Assembly: GCF_004006635.1 (NCBI RefSeq)
Contig: NZ_CP034842.1
Coordinates: 372,001-436,000 of the forward strand
Source of the DNA: Fusobacterium necrophorum subsp. necrophorum
Lineage (GTDB): Bacteria > Fusobacteriota > Fusobacteriia > Fusobacteriales > Fusobacteriaceae
Reading direction: 5' to 3'
DNA: 64,000 nucleotides
Part shown: piece after piece, positions 39,434 through 48,788 of the stretch
How positions within the stretch are numbered: the first letter of the stretch is position 1
Layout of the letters: every line of letters begins with the position of its first letter
The notes under the pieces: model-generated
What the model saw: only the letters and a program-made list of their open reading frames with translations
Database searches by the model: none
What the model was told of the DNA's origin: nothing
Translations under genes and position numbers: made by a program

Positions 39434-40571
39434 AAAACATACTGTCAACAATAGGAAAAAGTGCTGCACCGATTAAACTGGAATTTTCGTGAAAAGAAGA
39501 GAAAACAACCGTGTCTCTTCCACGGAAGAAGATATGTCCCGAATGATAAATCTTATCTAAGAGCTTTGTATAAAGATAGTCTTGAAAATCACATATCATT
39601 CCGCTGATAATAATTTTTTCAGGATTGGACAGAAAAAGAAGATTTTGAATCCCGGCAGCCAAATATTCAAGATATTCATCCAACAGTTGCTTTCCTTCCT
39701 CCGTCTCTCGATATTCATCTTGGAAAAAAGTTTTAATTTCCGTTATTTCCGGAAAGACTTCCTGAACATCTTGCAACAAGGCTTTGATAGAAATATAACT
39801 TCCCAAGCACCCTTTACTCCCACAGTAACATTTTCTTCCATGTTGATGGACTATCATATGATGGATTCTTCCCGCTTTAAAGTAAAAGTTTCTGTCTTGT
39901 TCTCGGCGGACGAAATGGGAACTTCCTATATTTTTGTTGATAGTCAAAACCGTGAATTCTGAAAGATTTAAATATTTTCCCAATACTGCTTCCGCAATCG
40001 CAGAGAGGTTGGATTCATTTTCAATATAAATGGGATAGGGAATATTTTTTTGTAGCTCCTGTAAAGCTACAAAAGAAGAAAAATGATTGATTTTAAATTC
40101 AATCATCTTGCTTTCCTGATTAAAAATTCCCGGAATTGAGATGCCGATTCCTACTATTTTTTCTCTTTTTTCTTTTTTTATTTGTTGAATAAACAGGCAG
40201 ATAGTACTTTCCAAAAAAGAAATCATATCTTTTGGCGGAGATGATAGTTTGACTTTAGAATGACACAGAGCTTTTCCTACACTGTTGGTAAATATGAGAT
40301 ATATATACTCTTCGGAAATCCGCACTCCGATAGAATAGCAAAAATCATGATTGTAGGTATATTCCATACCTTTTCTTCCCACACCGTGAGAATGTTTTCT
40401 AGATTGGATTAACATATCTTTTTCCAGAAAGTCTTCCAAGATACGTTTGACGGTTGGAAATGTTAAATTCAAACTTTGACATACTTCAGCAATAGAAAAA
40501 CCTTGTTTTCGATTATATATATATTCAAAAATAATAGTTTCATTATTTTTCTTGATTTCCTTTTGATACAT
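39432..40571 (-). CDS. ROK family transcriptional regulator
   Basis: The 379-residue protein has an N-terminal winged helix (residues about 8-60, with FSIAEVCQSLNLTFPTVKRILEDF) and a ROK domain. The ROK zinc motif HGRKCYCGSKGCLGSYIS is intact. The phosphate-binding DxGGT loop of ROK sugar kinases is degenerate, so it should be a regulator like NagC or XylR rather than a kinase. It is divergent from hutH across about 170 bp, so control of the hut genes is plausible, though ROK proteins usually sense sugars. On the reverse strand a TATAAT (40599-40594) precedes the start. Confidence 0.85.
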   Translation of the reverse strand: MYQKEIKKNNETIIFEYIYNRKQGFSIAEVCQSLNLTFPTVKRILEDFLEKDMLIQSRKHSHGVGRKGMEYTYNHDFCYSIGVRISEEYIYLIFTNSVGKALCHSKVKLSSPPKDMISFLESTICLFIQQIKKEKREKIVGIGISIPGIFNQESKMIEFKINHFSSFVALQELQKNIPYPIYIENESNLSAIAEAVLGKYLNLSEFTVLTINKNIGSSHFVRREQDRNFYFKAGRIHHMIVHQHGRKCYCGSKGCLGSYISIKALLQDVQEVFPEITEIKTFFQDEYRETEEGKQLLDEYLEYLAAGIQNLLFLSNPEKIIISGMICDFQDYLYTKLLDKIYHSGHIFFRGRDTVVFSSFHENSSLIGAALFPIVDSMF

Positions 40572-40654
40572 AATTTCCTCCTCCTTCTATTCTATTATAC
40601 ATCAAATTGTTAAAAAAGAGATAAATTTTTTCGAAGAAAAAATTAAAAAAGATA

Positions 40655-40683
40655 TTGATTTTCATATAAAAATGAGGTAAACT
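40655..40683 (+). promoter_or_regulatory. hutH promoter
   Basis: TTGATT (40655-40660), a 17-bp spacer and TAAACT (40678-40683) lie 57 bp upstream of the hutH start, in the ROK-hutH divergent region. Confidence 0.65.
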
Positions 40684-40740
40684 TAAATTATTAAAGTGAT
40701 TTTAAAAATAACTTTACATTGTCTAGGAGGTGTTGTTAAT

Positions 40741-42273
40741 TTGGAATTAGTATTAGGAAGCAACAAGATTACTTTGGAAGATTTAGTGAATGTGACACGA
40801 CGGGGATATAAAGTTAAAATTTCGGAGGAAGCCTATGAAAAAATTGATCGGGCAAGAGCTTTGGTTGATAAGTATGTGGAAGAGGGAAAGGTTTCTTATG
40901 GAATTACAACCGGTTTTGGAAAGTTTGCTGAAGTGACCATTTCAAAAGAAGAGACTGGGCAATTACAAAAAAATATTATTATGAGTCACTCTTGTAGTGT
41001 GGGAAATCCGATGCCGGAAGATATTGCCAGAGGAATTGTTTTATTGAGAGCCGTGAATTTGGCAAAAGGATATTCGGGTGTCAGAAGAGTGATAGTGGAA
41101 ACTTTGGTGGATATGTTAAACAAAAACGTAACTCCGTGGATCCCTGAAAAAGGCTCTGTCGGATCCTCCGGGGATTTATCTCCATTGGCACATATGTCTT
41201 TGGTATTATTAGGAATGGGAAAGGCCTATTATGAGGGAGAATTATTGGATGGAAAAACAGCCATGGAAAGAGCGGGAATTCCAATTTTACCATCTTTATC
41301 TTCGAAAGAGGGCTTGGCTTTGACCAACGGAACACAATCTTTGACTTCTGTCGGAGCCCACGTCCTATACGATGCGATAAACTTGTCAAAACATCTTGAC
41401 ATTGCCGCTTCTATGACGATGGAGGGCTTACATGGAATTATAGATGCTTATGATGCAAGAATTGCAGAAGTAAGAGGACAAGAAGGACAAATACGAACAG
41501 CAGAGAATATGAGAAAAATTTTGGACGGAAGCCAAAATGTTACCAAACAAGGAGAGGAAAGAGTTCAAGATTCTTATGTCTTGAGATGTATTCCTCAAAT
41601 TCATGGAGCCAGCAAGGATACTTTGGAATATGTAAAACATAAGGTAGAAATTGAAATCAATGCCGTAACAGATAATCCACTAATTTTTGTGGATACGGAT
41701 GAAGTAATTTCCGGAGGAAACTTCCATGGACAACCTATGGCATTGCCATTTGATTTTTTAGGAATTGCTTTGGCGGAAATGGCAAATGTTTCGGAACGAA
41801 GAATTGAAAAAATGGTAAATCCCGCTATTAATCACGGATTACCGGCATTTTTAGTGGAAAAGGGCGGATTGAATTCCGGATTTATGATTGTACAATACAG
41901 TGCAGCTGCTTTAGTATCGGAAAATAAAGTATTGGCTCATCCAGCTTCTGTCGATTCGATTCCTACTTCTGCGAACCAAGAAGACCATGTGTCTATGGGA
42001 TCAATTGCGGCAAAAAAATCAAAAGATATTTTGGAAAATGTAAGAAATGTGATTGGAATGGAATTGATTACCGCCTGTCAAGCCATTGATTTGAAAGGGG
42101 CAAAAGAAAAATTATCCAAAGTAACACGAGCTGCCTATGAGGAAGTGAGAAAACAGGTTCCTTATGTAGATGTGGACAGAGAAAGCTATGTGGACATCCA
42201 TAAGGCGGAAGAAATTATTAAGACAAATGTGATTGTAGAAGCAGTAGAAAAGATAGTAGGAGGGATGTATTAA
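40741..42273 (+). CDS. hutH: Histidine ammonia-lyase
   Basis: HutH removes ammonia from L-histidine to give urocanate. The start is TTG 40741 after CTAGGAGGTG, giving 510 residues, the family length; an in-frame GTG at 40696 is upstream of that site. Tyr53 (VSYGITTGFG), His83 (MSHSCSVG) and the MIO-forming loop GSVGSSGDLSPLAH are present. The self-cyclising tripeptide is Ser142-Ser143-Gly144 here, where the classic enzyme has Ala-Ser-Gly. hutU starts 1 bp after its stop. Confidence 0.95.
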   Translation: MELVLGSNKITLEDLVNVTRRGYKVKISEEAYEKIDRARALVDKYVEEGKVSYGITTGFGKFAEVTISKEETGQLQKNIIMSHSCSVGNPMPEDIARGIVLLRAVNLAKGYSGVRRVIVETLVDMLNKNVTPWIPEKGSVGSSGDLSPLAHMSLVLLGMGKAYYEGELLDGKTAMERAGIPILPSLSSKEGLALTNGTQSLTSVGAHVLYDAINLSKHLDIAASMTMEGLHGIIDAYDARIAEVRGQEGQIRTAENMRKILDGSQNVTKQGEERVQDSYVLRCIPQIHGASKDTLEYVKHKVEIEINAVTDNPLIFVDTDEVISGGNFHGQPMALPFDFLGIALAEMANVSERRIEKMVNPAINHGLPAFLVEKGGLNSGFMIVQYSAAALVSENKVLAHPASVDSIPTSANQEDHVSMGSIAAKKSKDILENVRNVIGMELITACQAIDLKGAKEKLSKVTRAAYEEVRKQVPYVDVDRESYVDIHKAEEIIKTNVIVEAVEKIVGGMY

Positions 42274-42274
42274 T

Positions 42275-44305
42275 ATGAAAAATCAAGATATATTTCATGC
42301 TATGACAATAAAATTAGAAGCTTGTGATATTCCGAAAGAAATTCCTAAAATGGATCCCAGTATTCGAAGAGCTCCTAAAAGAGTGGTAGCATTAACGGAA
42401 GATGATATTAAACTGGCGTTAAAAAATGCTTTACGTTATATTCCGGAAGAGTTTCATGAAATGTTGGCTCCCGAATTTTTGGAAGAATTGATGGAACATG
42501 GAAGAATTTACGGATATCGTTTTCGACCGGAAGGAAGAATTTATGGAAAACCGATTGAAGAATACAAAGGGAATTGTACGGATGCGAAAGCAATTCAAGT
42601 GATGATTGATAACAATTTGGATTTTGCCATTGCCTTATATCCTTATGAATTGGTAACCTATGGAGAAACAGGACAGGTTTGTCAAAACTGGATGCAATAT
42701 CGATTGATCAAAAAATATTTGGAACATATGACACAAGATCAAACTTTGGTTATGGCATCAGGGCATCCGACCGGATTGTTCCATTCCAATCCCTATGCTC
42801 CGAGAGTGATTATTACGAACGGACTTATGGTAGGTTTGTTTGATGATTATGACAACTGGGCAAGAGGGGCTGCTATCGGAGTGACCAATTATGGACAAAT
42901 GACGGCGGGGGGTTGGATGTATATCGGACCGCAAGGAATTGTACACGGAACCTATTCTACGATTTTAAATGCGGGAAGATTGTTCTGCGGAGTGCCGGCA
43001 AATGGAGATTTACAAGGAAAATTATTTGTGACTTCAGGACTGGGAGGAATGAGTGGAGCTCAAGGAAAAGCAGCCGTGATTGCAAAAGGAGTTGCCATTG
43101 TAGCGGAGGTCGATATTTCCAGAATTCATACTCGTTTGGAACAGGGTTGGGTCAATCGAATTGCAGAAAGTCCGGAGGAAGCCTTCCAAATTGCCCATGA
43201 AAAATTAGTGGCAAAAGAGGCCTATGCGATTGCGTTCCACGGTAATGTTGTTGATTTATTGGAATATGCCGATGCACACAATGAGCATATCGATTTATTG
43301 TCGGATCAAACTTCCTGTCATGCTGTGTATGACGGAGGATATTGTCCGGTAGGAATTTCTTTTGAAGAAAGAACGAGATTGCTGGCGGAAGATAGAAAAA
43401 CATTCCGGGAATTGGTGGATAAAACCTTAAAACGTCACTATGAAGTGATTAAGAGATTAACATCCAAAGGAGTGTACTTCTTTGACTATGGAAATTCTTT
43501 CTTGAAGGCAATCTATGATACGGGAATTAAAGAAATTTCTAAAAATGGAAGAGATGACAAGGCAGGATTTATTTTCCCATCCTATGTGGAAGATATTTTA
43601 GGACCGGAATTATTCGACTATGGATATGGACCTTTCCGATGGTGCTGTTTATCCGGAAAGCATGAAGATTTACTTAAGACAGACCATGCAGCTTTGGAAT
43701 TGGTGGACCCGAACAGAAGATATCAGGATCGGGATAACTATGTATGGATTCAAGACGCGGATAAAAATAATTTAGTGGTAGGAACACAATGCAGGATTTT
43801 CTATCAAGATGCGATGAGCAGAACAGCCATTGCCTTAAAATTCAATGACATGGTTCGAAAAGGAGAAATCGGACCGGTTATGTTAGGAAGAGATCACCAT
43901 GATGTATCAGGAACGGACTCTCCATTTAGAGAAACGTCCAATATCAAAGACGGAAGTAATATTATGGCGGATATGGCGACCCAATGTTTTGCAGGAAACG
44001 CTGCTCGTGGAATGACCATGGTTGCTCTTCATAATGGAGGAGGAGTTGGAATCGGAAAATCTATCAACGGCGGTTTTGGAATGGTTTTAGATGGAAGCTT
44101 GCGAGTGGACGAAATTTTGAAACAAGCAATGCCTTGGGACGTTATGGGAGGAGTTGCCAGAAGAGCTTGGGCAAGAAATCCTCATTCTATTGAAACTGTG
44201 ATGGAATATAATCGCAAGAATCAAGGAACAGACCACATTACCTTGCCTTATATCGCTTCTGACGATTTAGTCAATGGATTGGTAGAAAAGTTTTTGAAAA
44301 AGTAG
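42275..44305 (+). CDS. hutU: Urocanate hydratase, long form
   Basis: HutU adds water across urocanate using tightly bound NAD+ as electrophile, giving imidazolone propionate. At 676 residues it is about 120 longer than the proteobacterial enzyme and matches the long class of anaerobes. Conserved stretches include QVCQNWMQYRLIKKYL, ASGHPTGLFHS, NYGQMTAGGWMYIGPQGIVHGT and the NAD loop TSGLGGMSGAQGKAA. It is cotranscribed with hutH. The later enzymes (HutI, HutG or FtcD) are not in the window. Confidence 0.96.
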   Translation: MKNQDIFHAMTIKLEACDIPKEIPKMDPSIRRAPKRVVALTEDDIKLALKNALRYIPEEFHEMLAPEFLEELMEHGRIYGYRFRPEGRIYGKPIEEYKGNCTDAKAIQVMIDNNLDFAIALYPYELVTYGETGQVCQNWMQYRLIKKYLEHMTQDQTLVMASGHPTGLFHSNPYAPRVIITNGLMVGLFDDYDNWARGAAIGVTNYGQMTAGGWMYIGPQGIVHGTYSTILNAGRLFCGVPANGDLQGKLFVTSGLGGMSGAQGKAAVIAKGVAIVAEVDISRIHTRLEQGWVNRIAESPEEAFQIAHEKLVAKEAYAIAFHGNVVDLLEYADAHNEHIDLLSDQTSCHAVYDGGYCPVGISFEERTRLLAEDRKTFRELVDKTLKRHYEVIKRLTSKGVYFFDYGNSFLKAIYDTGIKEISKNGRDDKAGFIFPSYVEDILGPELFDYGYGPFRWCCLSGKHEDLLKTDHAALELVDPNRRYQDRDNYVWIQDADKNNLVVGTQCRIFYQDAMSRTAIALKFNDMVRKGEIGPVMLGRDHHDVSGTDSPFRETSNIKDGSNIMADMATQCFAGNAARGMTMVALHNGGGVGIGKSINGGFGMVLDGSLRVDEILKQAMPWDVMGGVARRAWARNPHSIETVMEYNRKNQGTDHITLPYIASDDLVNGLVEKFLKK

Positions 44306-44390
44306 AAACAACAGTTTTTTCCTGTCAGTATGTCGGTTAAGAACAAATTTTGTGGGAAGAAGAAGTCTACTATCATGAGCTGAAATATGG

Positions 44391-44418
44391 GAGGATTCAA
44401 AGTGTTGAATCCTCTTTT
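44391..44418 (+). terminator. Terminator after hutU
   Basis: The perfect 10-bp stem GAGGATTCAA/TTGAATCCTC with a 4-base loop is followed by TTTT. It separates hutHU from the transporter-like gene. Confidence 0.85.
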
Positions 44419-44458
44419 CCATAATAAAATTTTATAACACGGGAACAGGAGGGATGCA

Positions 44459-45760
44459 ATGAGTAAAAATAAAAATGTAGCGATGAGTAAATTTATTTTT
44501 TGTAGTTTGTTTGGTATTTTTATGTTTTTTGTTCCGATTTCCATAGAAGGAAAGAGTTCCATTCCTTTGGATCATATCGTAAGTTGGATTTTAAAGATTC
44601 CTTATTACAGAGAGACTTATGGTTTGATTTTGTGCTTTCTGGGAGTGATTCTTCCGTTTTGGAAAGGAACATGGAATAAAAGTAGAGTGAAAATGATATT
44701 TTCTATCATAAACATTGCCGCTCTTCCTTTTATTCTCATGGCAGTCTTTCATATAGGACCGGAAGCCTTGTTGGAAAAGGATATGATACCGTTTATCTAT
44801 TCTAAAATTGTTGTTCCTGTGACGACAATTGTCCCTGTCGGTTCTGTATTTTTGGCATTTATTATTTCTTATGGATTAATGGAGTTTGTTGGAGTTTTCA
44901 TGCGACCTATTATGAAACCGATTTTTAAAACTCCCGGACGTTCTGCAATTGATGCGGTTGCTTCCTTTGTGGGGTCGTATTCTATTGCTCTTTTGATTAC
45001 AAACGGTGTCTATCGGGAAGGAAAATATACTTCGAAGGAAGCCTGTATTATTGCAACGGGATTTTCCACCGTTTCAGCAACTTTTATGATTATTGTGGCA
45101 AAAACTCTTGGTTTTATGGAGAATCATTGGTTAGCTTATTTTTGGACCACCGTTTTTGTTACCTTTTTGGTAACAGCCATTACTGCCAGGATTTATCCTC
45201 TATCTCAAAAATCGGATATGTATTTTCAAGGAATTCAAGGAAATATTGAGCAAGATGTACCTAAAAATAAATGGAATATTGCTTTACAGGAAGCAATACG
45301 GGTTAGTGAAAATGCTCCCACTATTCTTGAAAATACAAAAATAAATTTGTTGGAAGGCTTTAAATTAGCATTCAATATGGCTCCTTCCTTAATGGCTGTT
45401 GGAACCTTAGGACTTATTTTAGCAAAATATACTCCTTTATTTGATGTTGTCGGATATATCTTCTATCCTTTTACTTTACTGATTGGAATATCAGAACCAT
45501 TACTAGCAGCAAAGGCTCTTGCCATGAGTATTGCGGAAATGTTTTTACCGGCAGTTCCTGTTGCGGAAGCGTCTATGGCAACAAAGTTTATTGTAGGTGT
45601 AAGTTGTGTATCGGAAATACTGTTTTTTAGTGCCTCTATTCCCTGTATGTTATCTACAGATATTCCATTAACAATGAAGGATTATTTTATCATTTGGTTT
45701 GAGAGGGTCGCTTTGTCCATTCTTATTACCGCTCCTTTTGCTTATTTGATTTTCGGGTGA
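44459..45760 (+). CDS. YjiH family membrane protein (GATE/nucleoside-recognition domain)
   Basis: The 433-residue protein has about ten hydrophobic helices and the gate-like repeats VGSYSIALLITNGVYREGKYT and GISEPLLAAKALAMSIAEM that mark the YjiH/nucleoside-recognition family. No substrate is established for the family. Here it follows hutH-hutU directly on the same strand, so import of histidine or a related amino acid is a reasonable guess. The start ATG 44459 follows GGAGGGATGC. Confidence 0.8.
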   Translation: MSKNKNVAMSKFIFCSLFGIFMFFVPISIEGKSSIPLDHIVSWILKIPYYRETYGLILCFLGVILPFWKGTWNKSRVKMIFSIINIAALPFILMAVFHIGPEALLEKDMIPFIYSKIVVPVTTIVPVGSVFLAFIISYGLMEFVGVFMRPIMKPIFKTPGRSAIDAVASFVGSYSIALLITNGVYREGKYTSKEACIIATGFSTVSATFMIIVAKTLGFMENHWLAYFWTTVFVTFLVTAITARIYPLSQKSDMYFQGIQGNIEQDVPKNKWNIALQEAIRVSENAPTILENTKINLLEGFKLAFNMAPSLMAVGTLGLILAKYTPLFDVVGYIFYPFTLLIGISEPLLAAKALAMSIAEMFLPAVPVAEASMATKFIVGVSCVSEILFFSASIPCMLSTDIPLTMKDYFIIWFERVALSILITAPFAYLIFG

Positions 45761-45810
45761 GAATGGGACTGAGTTAAAAAAGTTGGGTATATTTGATGTA
45801 AGTTAGCAAT

Positions 45811-45850
45811 AAGGATTTACCCCTGTAAGAATCAGGAGTGAATCCTTTTT
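45811..45850 (+). terminator. Terminator after the YjiH gene
   Basis: AAGGATTTAC pairs with GTGAATCCTT, an inner CCTG pairs with CAGG, and TTTTTCTT follows. The rest of the roughly 300-bp gap up to the adhesin is AT-rich; overlapping TATATA and TATAAA elements near 45990-46020 may be the adhesin promoter, but no clear -35 is visible. Confidence 0.8.
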
Positions 45851-46064
45851 CTTCTTTTAATGGTTTTATTTTATCTTTTTCAGAGGATGTCTTATCGCTT
45901 TTTGTTTGAGAGAATCTCATTTTTTAAAAATGGAAATCCAAAAAATAGGGGAAGTTTTTTAATAAAAAAATTAAATACTTCTATTTTAAATTGTTATATA
46001 TACTATATAAAATATATAAAATATTAGATAGTTTTAGTATGGATAATCAAAAAGGGAGGGATTT

Positions 46065-48029
46065 ATGAAATACAATTTAGAAAAAGATTTAAAAAGATGG
46101 TTGAAAAGGAAAGCCAGTATATCTTTGGCAAGCATTGTTGTTTTTGCAATTAGCGGAAGTGTGGCGTTTGCTGCAAATTCAACATTAGAGGGAGAGAATA
46201 CATTTACCGGAAATAATACTTTTAAAGGAGAAAAACAAAATAGTACCTTTACAGTGGAAGTAAAAGGAAAAGCAACAGAGGGTGCAGGACTTGAAAATGA
46301 AGATAGTATGGTGAAATATACTTTGACCAATGTGGGAAGTTACACAAGAGCAGATGGGAAGAAGAAAATTCATAATGAGATTAAGAAAAGAGGGAAATTA
46401 TACAGTGACAATCCTGAAGATCAAATTGTATTTCATACTTTAGATGATACAGGTAGTCATCTTGTAGCAAGAGGAGCAAAGAAAGAAGGAAATGATAAAG
46501 TTACAATCCATACTAAGATTTTCGATGATCAAAATAAGGAAATTGCATCCCAAACATTTCACTATGACGGAATTTATGTAAAAGCCATGCAAGATAAAAA
46601 AATTCATAACAGCATAAATGGAGGTATTGAATTTGAATTAAGTAAAAATGGAAGTTATACGACTGCAAAGAAAGAAAATAATATTGTGAATAAAGTGGAA
46701 GATAGTGTTGTGACTCGTTTAAATAAAGATGGAAGTAGTATAACTGCTGAGAAAGGAAAGTACATTGCAAGTGAACTAAAAGAAGGGGGAATTCATAAAT
46801 TAAGTGATACTGGTGTTTTCACAAAAGCATACAAAGGAAATAAAATAATAAATGAAGTGGAAGGTGGAGCAAAGTTAGTAATGGATGAGACTACTTCCAA
46901 ATTTACGAAAGATTTGTATGTAGGAAATTTAGTTTGGAGAGATACAAGTGCTAAAAATAATGAATTGATTATAGGAAATGAAAAGAATACAGCAGTAGGA
47001 AAATTATCTGTAGCAATTGGGTTTGATAACGATGTAGAAGGAGAAAATTCTACAGTAGTAGGAAGTTCGAATATAGTAAAAGGGAAACAATCTTCTGCTT
47101 TTGGAAACAATAACTCTATCGAAAAAGGAACAGAAAATAACTTTATTTTAGGAAGTAATATTAAAATAAAAGGAAATATCAAAAATTCTATAGTACTTGG
47201 AAAAGATTCTACGATTGAAGAATCTAATGTAGTGTCTATTGGAGCAAGCGGAAAAGAAAGAAAAATTGTTCATGTTGCTGCAGGAGTTGCAGATACCGAT
47301 GCTGTCAATGTAGGCCAATTAAAGAAGTATAATGCAGATTTGGAAAAGAAAGGATTAAACTTTGCCGGAAATCATGGCACAAGCAACAAACAATTGGGAG
47401 ACACTATGTCTATCAAGGGAAAAGACGGGATTTCAGAAGAAGATATCAAGACGAAATACGATGTGGAAAATGTAGTGACTACAGTGGATAAGGATGGAAA
47501 CCTATGGATTAAACTGGCAAAGAATCCTAAATTTAATTCCGTAGAAGCAGGAGAAGGAGATACCAAAGTCACGATTGGAAACGACGGAGTGAAGATTGGG
47601 GATAAGGTTTATATCACAAAAGAAGGAATCAATGGAAATGATCAAAAGATTGTGAATATAGCAGATGGAATTATTGTAAAGAACTCAAAAGATGCTGTCA
47701 ATGGAGGACAAATTCATGATATTATTCAAGATATTAACAACTCTATCCATCAAACCAATCATAGAATTGACAAGTTGGATGACAAAGTAAATAAAGGTCT
47801 TGCAAATGCAGCTGCTATGGCAGGAATTGAATTTATGGATATTGGTATCAATCAGGGAACCGTTGCGGCAGCAGTAGGAGGCTATAAAGGAACCAATGCA
47901 GTTGCTGTGGGAGTACAAGGGGCACCAACAGAAAATACAAGAGTGAATGCAAAAGTTTCTGTAGCTCCGGGAATTCCTACAGAAATGATGTATTCCGTAG
48001 GAGCGGCATATCGATTTCATTGGAAGTAA
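46065..48029 (+). CDS. YadA-type trimeric autotransporter adhesin
   Basis: The 654-residue secreted adhesin has an extended basic signal peptide (residues 1-37, cleavage after VAFA). Residues 91-276 hold periodic repeats: GSYT-like units whose glycines fall at 91, 130, 169, 196, 223 and 250, so two of 39 residues, then 27-residue units. Residues about 305-395 are YadA-like head repeats (LSVAIGF, STVVGSS, SIVLGKD). A neck follows (VAAGVADTDAVNVGQLKK), then a stalk, a coiled coil (ISxTNHRIDKLDDKVNKG-like, about 560-590), and the C-terminal four-strand YadA anchor ending FHWK. It should form a trimer on the outer membrane; the ligand is unknown. The ATG follows GGGAGGG. Confidence 0.93.
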   Translation: MKYNLEKDLKRWLKRKASISLASIVVFAISGSVAFAANSTLEGENTFTGNNTFKGEKQNSTFTVEVKGKATEGAGLENEDSMVKYTLTNVGSYTRADGKKKIHNEIKKRGKLYSDNPEDQIVFHTLDDTGSHLVARGAKKEGNDKVTIHTKIFDDQNKEIASQTFHYDGIYVKAMQDKKIHNSINGGIEFELSKNGSYTTAKKENNIVNKVEDSVVTRLNKDGSSITAEKGKYIASELKEGGIHKLSDTGVFTKAYKGNKIINEVEGGAKLVMDETTSKFTKDLYVGNLVWRDTSAKNNELIIGNEKNTAVGKLSVAIGFDNDVEGENSTVVGSSNIVKGKQSSAFGNNNSIEKGTENNFILGSNIKIKGNIKNSIVLGKDSTIEESNVVSIGASGKERKIVHVAAGVADTDAVNVGQLKKYNADLEKKGLNFAGNHGTSNKQLGDTMSIKGKDGISEEDIKTKYDVENVVTTVDKDGNLWIKLAKNPKFNSVEAGEGDTKVTIGNDGVKIGDKVYITKEGINGNDQKIVNIADGIIVKNSKDAVNGGQIHDIIQDINNSIHQTNHRIDKLDDKVNKGLANAAAMAGIEFMDIGINQGTVAAAVGGYKGTNAVAVGVQGAPTENTRVNAKVSVAPGIPTEMMYSVGAAYRFHWK

Positions 48030-48113
48030 AGAGTTAGCAAGAGGAAAGATTTGAGGGATTTCCCTCAAATCAATCCCGATATTGAAAAATGAAAAATAAG
48101 GAGAGCAATCTAT

Positions 48114-48713
48114 ATGAAAAAAATAATGTTTCTAGGACTTGTCGTGTTATTGGGAATATCTTTTTCCGGTTGTGGAAGCACAAATACTAGAATACGACCT
48201 TATGCGGAAGCAAAGCAAGAAGTGGAAGATTTGAAGGCAATTGTAACCAGAGCCGATCGAAGTGGAATTTATTTAGCTTTGAAGAATGTATCGGAACAAG
48301 AGATGGAAATTGTCTGGGAAGATTCTAAATTGGGAGGAGACAAAGTAAGTCACGGGACCTATGTGGATGCCAATGATTATCAAATGGAGCAACAAAATAC
48401 AGTGCTGAAAGCGGGAGAAATCTTTCAAACGGTGTTACATCGAAAGAGCGATATGTATTACTTAGATCCCGTGTTGTATCAACCGGGAGGAGTGAAAGTG
48501 AAAGCTTTAGCATATCCTGTGACTCTGAAGTTAAAGGTAAGACAAGGTATGAATATCTTTTCTTTGGAGTTGGAGATTCAACAGGAAGAATCTTTGTATC
48601 AAAAAGATGTGGATGCAAGATTGCAGGGAGCGAAGGATAGCAACTATATTCCCGAGTTTACAGAAGAAGTGATTGAGGTTCGAGAAGATAAGAAAGTTAT
48701 CAAACGATTCTAA
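48114..48713 (+). CDS. Lipoprotein of unknown function
   Basis: The 199-residue product has a lipoprotein signal peptide with lipobox FSGC (cysteine about residue 20), followed by GSTNTRIRPYAEAKQ. The body looks beta-rich, with alternating hydrophobic residues, and resembles predicted periplasmic or outer-membrane lipoproteins that contain a beta-sandwich (IYLALKNVSEQEMEIVWEDS). It lies 84 bp after the trimeric adhesin on the same strand with no terminator between, so cotranscription and a role in adhesin biogenesis are possible but unproved. Confidence 0.75.
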   Translation: MKKIMFLGLVVLLGISFSGCGSTNTRIRPYAEAKQEVEDLKAIVTRADRSGIYLALKNVSEQEMEIVWEDSKLGGDKVSHGTYVDANDYQMEQQNTVLKAGEIFQTVLHRKSDMYYLDPVLYQPGGVKVKALAYPVTLKLKVRQGMNIFSLELEIQQEESLYQKDVDARLQGAKDSNYIPEFTEEVIEVREDKKVIKRF

Positions 48714-48739
48714 TCGATACGAAAAGACGGGTAAAAAAG

Positions 48740-48774
48740 AAAGGTGTTGGAGTAAATCCTCTTCAACACCTTTT
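48740..48774. terminator. Two-way terminator between lipoprotein and OmpA-like gene
   Basis: AAAGGTGTTG pairs with CAACACCTTT around a loop of about 15 bases that has extra pairing (GAG/CTC). T-runs on both sides suit the convergent genes. Confidence 0.8.
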
Positions 48775-48788
48775 GTTATCTTTGAGTT

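Noticed and set aside
45851..46064. Riboswitch or small gene before the adhesin
   Set aside because: The stretch is AT-rich without stable paired structure or a convincing frame.
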